DNA of 64,000 nt from Penicillus capitatus. Its lineage: Eukaryota; Chlorophyta. Shown here piece after piece: positions 23,563 through 34,200 of this stretch. The stretch spans positions 2,108,001 to 2,172,000 of the forward strand of contig OZ287695.1 in assembly GCA_965649825.1 (NCBI GenBank). Reading direction: 5' to 3'. Under the pieces are notes generated by a model, which saw only the letters and a list, made by a program, of their open reading frames with translations, was not told where the DNA came from and ran no database searches. Position numbers and translations under genes: made by a program. Each line of letters opens with the position of its first letter. The first letter of the stretch is position 1.

Positions 23563-24491
23563 TTAAGAAAGGACACTTTTGCCATTAAAATAGTTCCATG
23601 TGTACGATCCCCAAGATGCCAATGTCGATAACACGGTCAGTTTCGCAATGAGATCGATCCCTTCTTCCGACGGCAGCCGTATCCATCCATGACCCATGCA
23701 CGCAGCGACAAGGCTGAGTTGCATCGCCGTATTGAATTTGCTAATGAGATTGGGTTGGACATGATATCCACGACCTCTTGTCTGCTTCATCTGTAGCAGA
23801 TGTTGATAGAAGCTCATTGGATTCTTGGATCCAGCGACGGTATAGTGCACATAGGTTCCAGCGACGAGACAGACATCGCGTGCAATGACGGGAGCTGCTG
23901 CCCAGACTGGCAGAATTCCTTGAAAGACCAATGCACCGGCAGCGAAGCCAATCAGCATCTTGTCGGCTAAGGGATCCAGAAAGGAACCCATAACGGAATG
24001 GTATTTGAATGTCTTTGCCAGATATCCATCGAGCCAGTCCGAAGCCTATTCCACATCGACGGTTAGAGGCGTTTGGATGAGGGGACTGCCTTGTTTACCC
24101 CAGCAATCGCCAGACCAGTTGTTGCTAATGGCCAGGATTCGTGTACGATCCATGTTGCAATGCAAGGTCCGCTGAGAAGCCGTGCTAGTGAGACAAGGTT
24201 CGGTGCCATCATCAGTTCCCTCGCTACCCAAGAACCAAGACTCGACGAGCCTTTTGAAGACGGCCCATGATTGGCATCCGAATGCAGTCTGTTAGATAAG
24301 ACAAGTGAAAAGACAGCTGACGTATCTATACACAGGTAAAGTGTGAGATATGCATCTGACGACCGTCTTCTCACACTTTTGTTCTCTACATGAGAGATGC
24401 CTCGAGGAACAGAGAGAGGAAAGAGCGTTGGGGTGTCGAGAGAAGAGTAAACGAGTGAGGACAGAAGCCTCAGAGGCGTTTGCCGAAACAT
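23563..24491 (-). CDS. CRLS1/CLS: Cardiolipin synthase, eukaryotic CDP-alcohol phosphatidyltransferase type
   Basis: Condenses CDP-diacylglycerol with phosphatidylglycerol in the mitochondrial inner membrane. After a presequence-like start (MFRQTPLRLLSSLVYSS) comes APNLVSLARLLSGP, then the CDP-alcohol motif DWLDGYLAK ... GSFLDPLADK, then VIARDVCLVAG and ISKFNTAMQLSLVAACMG. The usual D-x2-DG-x2-AR motif has Lys for Arg here. One intron lies between LAIAG and SDWLDG. A longer 5' intron (about 24290-24390) contains a perfect inverted repeat AAAGTGTGAGA/TCTCACACTTT at 24338-24379. The ATG shares one base with the stop codon of the upstream gene (TGATG). Confidence 0.88.
24338..24379. repeat. Perfect 11-bp inverted repeat inside an intron
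   Basis: AAAGTGTGAGA (24338-24348) and TCTCACACTTT (24369-24379) with a 20-nt spacer lie inside the 5' intron of cardiolipin synthase. The intron RNA could fold as a hairpin that draws its ends together. The same motif recurs in other introns. Confidence 0.7.
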
Positions 24492-24694
24492 CAGTCGCGT
24501 TTCCTGCCTGGATATCGTCCAGTTGCTTTCATAAGCCTCGCAAAGATGAGACGGTGCAGCACAATGACGACTGGGATAAAGAGACAGACGCTCGCGACCG
24601 ACACGCAAAGATCGTAGACAGGAAACGGCAATTCAACGTCGAAGATGGGAAGCACGTGAGAACGCTGAGGCGTCATGAACAACGGGACTAGATG
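24491..24694 (-). CDS. C-terminal exon of a small membrane protein, possibly GPI-transamidase related
   Basis: An open exon follows a good 3' splice site (CATCTAG). It encodes VLPIFDVELPFPVYDLC followed by one hydrophobic helix (VSVASVCLFIPVVIVLH) and a basic tail. The spacing and the aromatic/acidic lead-in to a single C-terminal helix weakly recall the PIG-T/Gpi16 C-terminus (DFSMPYNVI then TM). Upstream exons could not be joined with confidence. Its TGA overlaps the cardiolipin synthase ATG by one base. Confidence 0.35.
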   Translation of the reverse strand, partial: HLVPLFMTPQRSHVLPIFDVELPFPVYDLCVSVASVCLFIPVVIVLHRLIFARLMKATGRYPGRKRD

Positions 24695-25338
24695 AATGGA
24701 AATTTATGCAAGTGCGATAACGCCCGTCATCGCTGTTTAGGGAAAGCGCAGGACGCCTTCAGTTGGAAAGCCGTTGACGTCGTTGGCTACTTCCCATCAA
24801 CGACACACCTCTCTTTCCATACGATATCTGACACCGTCCTCTTACCCAGACAGTGATCTCATGTGTTTCCTGGGAGCGCCCTGCATCGGGTTGTTAACGC
24901 GAATGACGAGAGGCTGATGTGATATCGTTCTGTCTCCATTGAGACCTATATGTTCTAGTGAAATGTCATGGTGCTCGTTAACCCGTTAGCGAACGACGCA
25001 GTCGTCGAGTATATCGAGATGTCTCTTGGTCAACCTCTTAGTAAACATGTGTGTCGTAACACAGATGTTTGAAGGCAACTGTCCATCATGCGATCGTTAA
25101 TGGATTCTAACTGAACCACCATGCAACCAAAACTGGAGGAAACGACACTTCAAAATGTCCCATTTTCGTTTCCTTTATCTTCATCGCTAAAGAAAAAAAT
25201 GCAAAGTATTGGACAAATGCTAAATAAGGTTTTGTTTCATGTTTGTACAACATTCAGTGGTCCCCAGTCTTCTTTAGAAAATCCAAGTTGCGTCGTCTTC
25301 ACTGGGACCACTGAGATTGCTAAGCTCTATGTGACGAT
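24695..25338. other. No gene recognised
   Basis: Probably upstream exons or promoter of the 24.5-kb membrane protein, plus spacer. No frame shows family resemblance. Confidence 0.4.
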
Positions 25339-25943
25339 TTAGGGCTTCTTCACAACGACGATCTTTTTCTTCGGGACCGGGATGGGTTCTGGCTTCTTCA
25401 CGACCACCACTTTCTTCGGAACCGGGTTGGGTTCTGGCTTCTTCACGACCACCACTTTCTTCGGGTCCGGGATGGGTTCTGGCTTCTTCACGACGACGAC
25501 TTTGGGCTTCGGGTCCGGGATGACTTTTGGCTTCACGACGACGACTTTGGGCTTCGGGTCCGGGATGACTTTTGGCTTCACGACCACCGGTGGTTTACCG
25601 CCATGCATTAATTGGCGCTGCGGTGTACCCGCTATCGCCTCCCCAATCCCAACCATATCATCTTCCGTTGCGGAACTGTCCGGCAAAACGCGTGACTCTG
25701 GGGCGGTTACACAACGCATCGTTAACGGAGAAATGTATTCCGTAGAAAGTTACCTGCGCAAAGAGCAAAGCAACAAAGTAGAACCTGCGACACAGTGACG
25801 CGAGTCAGAAAACAGGTTGTCGGAGAGAACGATAAGCAGGATGTACGCAGAAGAGGGTTCCGGAACGTGCAGGACGCATGGTGTTCGAATACGAAAGGTA
25901 GTTGATTCTTATTCAACACGGGGTGGTGTTGTATAACAGACAC
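25339..25943 (-). CDS. Putative secreted Lys/Pro/Val repeat protein
   Basis: The C-terminal half is a run of repeats of the types KPKVIPDPKPKVVVV and KKPEPIPDPKKVVVV. A phase-compatible 52-nt intron (GTAACTTTC to CCCCAG, about 25686-25737) joins SQVLLCCFALCA to ESRVLPDSSATED, giving a classic signal-peptide core with an A-x-A-like cleavage site. This supports a secreted wall or matrix protein. The start codon is uncertain; the only in-frame Met is at 25943. Reading the other strand gives a Gly/Phe/Thr repeat, an unavoidable shadow of the DNA repeat. I recognise no family. Confidence 0.4.
25346..25590. repeat. 45-48-bp minisatellite within a coding region
   Basis: About five imperfect tandem units, for example GGCTTCTTCACGACCACCAC followed by TTTCTTCGG...GGGTTCT. 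Unit length is a multiple of 3, so copy-number change keeps the frame. Confidence 0.8.
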
Positions 25944-28213
25944 TTCACACTTGAGAAAGTATTTGTTCGCTGGCGTCCTTTCCGCTTAAATACCTGACGG
26001 GTGATGGGATTTGTCGACGATGAATTCGGGGCAGCTGTTACTGTTTGTGAAATTCGTCGTTAGAATTGCAGTACGTGTCGCTGCCAACCAGCTGCCTACT
26101 GCTCGAAAGGTCCGCGGACATTCGGAGTTGTTGCGAAAAGGGTAGCTGCCGCGAAAGTGTCCCTTCCGTCTCGGAGATTCTCGCTTTTTGCCTTTCTTTT
26201 TTTCCCTTGCTTTCGCGCCTGTCTGTCTGACGTCAAGTTCTGTTCTCCCTTACGGAGAAACGATGTGACGGACGAAGGAAATACGCTTCTGCTGGCCCTC
26301 TTTCGGCAAACTGCAACGCGAGCTCGAATGCTGACGTTAGCTTACAAGAAGGAGGGAGATGCCCTACGGACCGGAGTTCAACGCAAAACTCCAACGCGTT
26401 TGTCAGAAATCGTTTTCGTTTGGACGCGAAGTCCACGCTATGAATGAATACCTTTCTATCGTGCGCGTCTCGAAACGCAGCGATTGCGCGGCGAGTTGCG
26501 ATGGACTAACCCGATGACTTCGTCGTTTTGTTTTGCTCGGTACCTTAGGCAATCGCGTCGACTCGAGATGAAACGCAGCAATCGTGCATATCTCGCTGTG
26601 TCGGTACAGAGGTACTGACGATTTCGCAAATCTAATCTGTTATGGCCTCGTACGCTGCTTAGAAATCCCACCCTTCTTTGCTGCAAATTTCCAGTTCTGG
26701 TTCTGAGACTTCGTTTGTAACCAGTTTCTCCGAAACGGAATTAGATTCCACACGATCCCCAGTAATTCCCCAGTAATAACACAAGGATAATGCTTTTGCT
26801 AAAATCAGCTTGTGATCTGAGTCCGTCCTTAATCTTGAGAGGAACGACATCGGATTCTAGCGATTCGATGAATTGATCAAACACATTTCTTCGTTTACAC
26901 GTCCCTGTCCATAAGACAGACATTCACCTTACAAAGGGAACTGAAATCACGCTAAAGATAATTTCTGGTTGAGTGCATGTCTCTAAACAGCCCTGTGCAA
27001 GAACGGGAAGATTTTTAAAGTGTGTTAACCGTGTCCACTGTATTGAACGCAGAAATCGGCATGGGTCATGTCATTTGTAACAGTCCAGTCCCGGAATCTC
27101 GAAATCGACTAATTGCTCCAGGCCTTCTATCTAAACATCGATGCTAACGAATCCTCACAGCGTCGGAACTTTAAGGTTGGGAAGAGTATCATGGTCCAAT
27201 CCCAGATGCATGTCTCATAGAGCCATACACATGAAGTCTTGTGCTGACTGTTAGCAAAGACTCCTCAGCTTCAGCCGATTCCTGGTCCATTAGATACCTG
27301 AAGAATCCGTGCACTCATGGAGAATGAGCTGCGTCATCAGATTGGTGGCAAGGTGAATAGATTGAGAGATAGATTAAGTAACTGAATGTGAGTGAATGCA
27401 GTCCGATCGCTCTCTGCAACATCAAATCTCCAAGTGGTTTAGAGCCATCGTCGAATACACCATGACCAATGAACAGTGCTTGGACTGAGAAACCTGGGAA
27501 GCATTCGATTGTTAAGGCGTCCGAAGTGAGTTGATCGAGGACGGCTAGTGCAAGGGCAATTCGGGGTGAGGAGCTTTCGAAGAACATATTCAATCGCCAG
27601 ATGCCGTCGAATAGGAAGTGGAGACTGCCCCAGGACTATTTGCACCCAAAAGCCACGGACTGAACATAAATGAGCCGAATGAAAAGGAGTCAACAAAAGA
27701 CATCTGTCGCTGGAGCGTTGCGCCTATGGGTGATGCTCTCACACACAGTTTCTTCGGCCGTTGGTCCCATTCAAGTATTGTCTAAGATTATAAAGCGAGC
27801 AAGTAACATCTTCCTGATAAGTTACTGCCAGATCCCGACCGCTCTCGCACACAAAGGTGAAGACGTGTTTAAACTCCAGGTGAAGGTCGACGCTCTTCGA
27901 CAGATGCCATACCTTTGTGCAAGATGCGAATGTGACCTGCAAAGATGACACTATGAGGCAAGAGAGATCCCGCTGTAGATTTTCGTCTTTGCCTTTCCGT
28001 TCTGTCAATTCCACAGACATCCACACATCGTTCCAGGTTTGCAACAGAATCGTTAGAAACAAACATTTCAGCAACGATTGTTATTTGACAAGACTGAAGT
28101 CACCGATGGCATTTGCACGTGCTCCGTTCGCATGGCGTCTCATCGCTAACAGAGCTAACAAGTGCAAAGATTGAAGGGATGAACAAGGCTGTTTCAGAAC
28201 CATGCATTTATCG
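25944..28213. other. Gene-poor region, nothing recognised
   Basis: About 2.3 kb with only short ORFs on both strands, none resembling a family, and no transposon ends or long repeats that I can see. It lies downstream of the RdRP gene. Confidence 0.45.
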
Positions 28214-31200
28214 TCACTGTGTCTTGCATTTCAGTTTATCTGAAAAATCGAACGCTTCTCTCCACAGAGCCTCCACTGCATTCTCCACCGTAGCGTTGTC
28301 CAAGAATGGCTCCGTCGAAGGCACGATCCGAACTTCACTGACATCTCGGATATTCGAGTATCGACCCTGCGCCAGACGACGCGTATACTGCTTGGCCTGT
28401 CGAATGACCAGTTGGTAAGGAACGCCAAATCGCATCTTGTGCTTTGGATATTTGAATATCGTGTAATGCTCCATGTAATCGACATCTAGATTCTCACTCT
28501 TTATGTACAGCTCATTATTCTCCCGAATGCCAATGGCATCGATAAAATCTTTTGCCAGTGCATGATCCTCGAGCTTCGTCACCTCACTCACCTGCCAATC
28601 AAAATAAAATATCTCCGGGGCGGATGAAGATAGCAAACCTGTGTTTTGAGCATGAATCGAATATCGGATTCGCGTCCCTCCACTTCGTCATGGTGACAGA
28701 CACATTGTCGTTTGACATCGCTGACGATCCAGCGAATCGGCGCCGTTTCGATGCCGACAAATTTCAGATCGGCATCGTAGCGCGCCGTCACGACACCCGT
28801 TCCTGTCTGCGCCACCACTTTGACGCCTTCTTCCTTATCGCCTTTGTACTGGTCTTCGGGAATATCTGTTAACGAGTTTATCAATCTCTGTTTCAGAAAG
28901 TCGCGTTCTTCATCATCGAAGAAGACAGAAGCGACAAACGACGTGGAAATGAATCCATCATTGGCACGTTCTCCTCTAGGCACACGGCGAAAGTGACCTG
29001 AATCGAACATCGGATCCAAGAAACGTGATTTTCTTCGTTCCAGAGCCTTGAGCAAATCTTCGGTGGTCAGATGCGTGGCATCTTCCACAAAAGACTGGGG
29101 AGGACTCACAACGTAGCTTCGGCCAAACTTGACTTGAATCTCGCATGGACCGTTGACTTCTGGCGAGTACTGTCTCTGAAAGTGGGCCAGTTGACGTCTG
29201 AAATGCTGTCGGAACTGATCAAAGTTGTCGGTATTGGTAGGATCCACCGCCGAAGTGGCAGGACGATCACGCAAGCGAACGACATAGAGCCTCTTGTAAT
29301 CATGCTGTGGATACTTGTAGCCTAAGTAAGGCTCGAGGCGAATGGAGGCATGGGTACCAACTGCCGTTTCCACTAAAAGATTGTGCGCACCTGTCACATC
29401 TTTTGTGCCCCTAGATACACGAAACACCGTCACCTCTTCACCTCTTCAGCCCTATCTTACCGCACGCGCAGTGTCCGGCCCGTTTTTTGTTGTTCATCAG
29501 CCTGTGCATTGAGCATCTCGATCTGTTTCTCTAACAGATAGAGCTCTGCCTCCGTTCCGACGCCTTTGACGATCTTTCCCGGATTCAAAGCGCTCATTCG
29601 AGACTGGACATCGACCCATGCTCCAGATCTCTGATGCAGCATCCTGGTGAGGCCATCCTCATCGCCAACCACGAGACGCGACGCCTCGAGTTTGATAAAG
29701 AAAAGACGTTCGATGGGAACTTTGCTGAGCAAGACGGATGCGTTGACGTGGAGAGACAGGCGATGGGAGGCTTTCTCCATTTCGGCCGAGAGCAGAGTCA
29801 GCATATCAGTCCTTGCTTCATCATTCCATCTCTCCACCTTTAAGGCCTGTAAAAATGCCACAGACATGATCACGTCCCTAATTAGCTGCTGTGGCAGACT
29901 TGTGAGAGTTCTGGATGGAGATCGGCTGGAATCTGAGCCGTCCCCTGTTTCATGAAGGTACACAGGAGACGTCCAACTCGACCAGACTCTCCTTCCCACG
30001 GCTGATCGCTGATCTCGTCGTTTCGATTGGCTGTTAGGTTTTGATGCAAGCTCTTCCATTCGTTGTCCGTGCCAAAGCAGTCGTTGTGCAGCGGATCTTC
30101 AAAAAATCTCTTGGCTGCTTCCAAGAACTGCCGTGGAGGGATTGGATGCAATTCGCCAGCCTTGAGACAATGATCGATGAACATCAGTGGCACCAAGTAG
30201 TCTGGCAGGAAGAAAACACGACCGCCCACCAATCCTGTCGCCATCATCCATGTGAACAGGATTCTGAGCGCAGGGAAGAGCCACTGGTGCTTGAAGAAGT
30301 ACTTCTTGATCACAATCCACTTAACGACTTCGGCTGGATTGGCAGAGAGCCGAGCCTTTGTCTTGGGCAGCCTCTTGAAGACACGAACTCTGAGGTGACA
30401 TTGCTCAGTGTTTAGGTTTTGTGCCGCGAAAAGAGAAGAGCATTCGGATTTCACCCTGTCCAACCGCGTCAACTGATCCTCTTTGCTCAGGGCGATGTTT
30501 TCTGAATCATACACCTGCCGTCTCTTTTTCATGACCAGAATGCACACTTCTCCTCTCTGATCATCGAACAGCAGGAGATGACTGGCACCAAAAAGCACGC
30601 AGAGAGCAACGCGCTGACAGGTCTCTCCCAGAAAACGTGCCAACATGATATGATGTTCGTAGGCTTTATACAGTTTGCTACACAGCCACACATGACGTTC
30701 CTCAGGAGAGAGAAAGACAGACGACTTACTCAATCGTCCCGTTGAAAATTTCTTTCACGCTGTCCGAGATTTCGGAGTAAATTGAACGCTGCGGTCTCTG
30801 TTTGGATGCTGCGTCGCTATAGATCTCGGCCAGAAGATCCTTCAAGATCCAAGGAAAGCTCAAAAAATGTTGCATCTCGTTGCCTATGTGCACGGATCGC
30901 ATATCTCTTCGGCAAAAGGCATACGACTTACCCACAGAATACTGATCTCCGTAACAAGAGGCATAGGCAGCATAGTACCAAGCAGAAGCTTTCTTCTTCT
31001 CCTCGACTCTGCCATCTGCCTCATCCAGTCGCGAGTCGGTGAAAAAGATCGCTTTGTATTTCGTCTTGATCTTCTCCAACATAAACTTCACGTTCTTCCT
31101 CACGTCATCCAGTTCGCTTTCGAGTCTCGGGTGGTACGTCGAGATGACACCCGACCACATCTCAGCCTCCGTCTCAATGCCGTACATGCGCATGATCGTC

Positions 31201-34200
31201 AGGATCTCTTGGTTGTACTGTTTGAAGATCCGGTGTGCCTCAGTGATGTAGTCTTTATATCCCTCAACCTTGAAGGCCTCGTCTGGATGTGGTCGGCTGC
31301 TCTGCTCAGCCGTTGCTGGATCGGTGGTGGCCATCATGTACTTGTTGCATTCGCGAAACATCTGCCCCAGGACATTCATGGACGGATACGACGGTTTGTC
31401 GACTTTCATCATGAAATCTGGATACTTAGTGAGTTCAGATTTGATATGCGATGGAAGATGTGTCCAGCTGCCAGTCTTTGGAGCATCGACGGCCTTTGCA
31501 TGCAGCTCGGAAAGATCCAAACAGATTTCGCTCTCGAGTCCTCGCTGATCTGCCAGAGCCTTGTGCGTGTTGTCGATCATACCTAACGTATCGTTCTCGA
31601 TAAAAGCGCAGATGTAATCGGCAATGTGGCGCAGCCCGATCTGATCGGGTCTCTCCTCCTGCTTTGCTCCAGTGTAATCCATGGGCTCCTTGATCGGGAT
31701 CGTTGGCAAGAGGCGCATATCCCAGATGCAATGATACTGATCTCCATCTAAATCCGATCCGGATAGTTCATTGGGATGCGGTCGCGGTCCTTTCTGAGGA
31801 AAAACGACACAGTCGACAAGATGACGCAGCTGTGGAATATCTTTTCCTTCAAGGGTGCGAACATCTCCTGGATGAATGCACGGGTTCTTCATGATGACGA
31901 TCGTGGAGGTAATGACACGGCGAGCGACACCCGGTTTGTCCAGGTCTTCCGAAATCTGGATGAAAACCTGACCGCTCTCTAGCACCCCTTCTTCATCCAT
32001 CACCCCAATCAACACACGGCCCTTATCTTCATCCAGACGGACTCGGGATCGCTCTCTCATGTCTTGCATCTGAAATCTACGCCAGATGAAACGGGATGCA
32101 TCGTAAGAGGAGGACGTTGCGATGTGAAGGATCGGACCGATAGCTCGCTTTCATGATGTTGCGAAAGAATGGATCGGAAGTGAACTGGAATCGCACTCGT
32201 TGAAGCCGATTGATCTCTCTGGACACTGTTGCCTGAAGAGCCTTCACTGCCGCATCCTCCTCCACAAACATCTTCCCCATCTGGACAATCTTGTTCTTCA
32301 ACAGGTCCATGAAGACATCGTCTCCCACTCCCACGTTGCTCAGCAACATGATCACCTGTATTGCCAGAAACGAAGCTGCATAGAAGCTGATGTGACGGGT
32401 TTTTACCTGTTGATTGAGATGCAGAGGAAGCGGACGTGAGAATTCGAGCACTTCGATACCTTTGCTGTCGGAAGGATACTTCAGCATGCTATGTCGCACC
32501 ACCAGATCAGAGGTATAGCCCTTTCTTCTGAAGAAATCATCATCCCAGACAGACACCATACCTTTGCATCCGCCGATTCTGATCTGAAAGGCAGACGGGA
32601 TCGACGAATGCTCCAAGCACTGTTTCTCCTTCACCTAATACCAACAGTCATCGGCCGGCGGTGCAGCTCAGGGCAGTTTACTTTCAACGCCAGAGAGGCT
32701 GAGATCAATCCAACACCATCGGAGAAACAATAGTCGCCAGCTTCCACATCCGATTCCGTATAGTAGTGCGCCACAGAGACGGTGTGTACGGATGTTGAAA
32801 AAGCCAAACCCAGTCGCGACATATAACGTGGCACTTGCGTAATCCCTGAAGATCAGACATACCAGCCGTTATGACAACACACGTGAAAAAGCAACGCACG
32901 CGTGAGATCTCCAATTCCGTCGCGTATCTTTTCGGCGATGCAGCATCCATCATCTCGGATGAAATAAGAAGAATGCGCGCGTATCTGACTGTTCGATGCT
33001 GCCAAGTAGACATACTGATGTGGTCCGATCTTTATCCCATTCATCAAGATGTCGCGGATTCGATTGGTGATATGCGGCAGATCTCCATAAAGACTCGTCA
33101 GATTGTCGCAGTTCTCATCGCGAATGCCAACGCGAATGAAGATCTCTGCATTGTACTCACGCACGATGCGATTCGTCTAGCAACACACTCATCACACAGC
33201 GGCCACGATTTGAAGCCTCTGTCCTACCTGGATCAGATCTGGTTCGTAGAAACGTAGCGAGGTGGGCGTGATGATAATTCTCTTCATGTACGCGTGATTT
33301 GAACTTGGTGGCCTGATCTCTGTATCAGGGATGGCGGATTTCCATGCACGTTCCATAAACTGAACGGGATCACAGAAGAGCTTCTTGGACATCACTCTTG
33401 CAAGCTCGTATATCGTTCGAATCGCTTCGTTCTCTTGCATGGAGTTCAGAATTTGATAGAATCGATCATCCATACGTTCCATAACGAATCCAGCCGAGGA
33501 AGTGAGACAACGCATGGCATAGTGCACTTCGGGATTCTGGCTGTGGGCAGAGCACTTGGTAAGATCCAGCCCCTCTTCGTGTCCGAGAAAGGGCGCTGTA
33601 CCGAAGGTGGTCTGCATGGAGGTGAAGTAGACGGTCACTCCAGAGGATTCCAGCAGCTTCAACACTTCACGTACTCGGTGATCGATGAGATTGTGCTGCG
33701 TAGGAGCTCGTGGATTCGGTATTTCCAGTTTATAAGTGAAGCAGTTGGCAAAAACGTGACAGCTGTTTGGCTCGCCATACCCATAGACACGCTGCGACGT
33801 CTCTCTGCCTTCGTTATCGGACTGCGACATTCGACTCAAACGGGGTGTTTGCGAAAAAGTGAGATAAAGAGTGAGAACAGAATCTTCTGTATTGGCGTTC
33901 TCCTGAAAATCCACCACGGCAAAATCGCGCAGATCTGCAAAGGATGCTTCTATTTGCAGCTCGTCGTTCACCGTGATGACAATTCGGTCGAATCCTCGTT
34001 CCAATCGCAGACTGCTGGCTTGGCCCAGTCGCATCTGCTGAACAAACGTTCGCTGCCATTTGAGCGATCCCACGAACGTCTGATGCAAACTCAGCCTCAA
34101 CGCTGTCGACCTCGGAAAGTAGCTCCGTCGATTCAGCAAACTCGTCCAGATATTGAACAGCTCGGAATGGAAGATGGGCGACGTGAACAGACCCAGGATG

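Noticed and set aside
25382-25798. Gly/Phe/Thr repeat protein on the plus strand
   Set aside because: Mirror reading of the minisatellite; the minus frame offers a signal peptide and consistent splicing.
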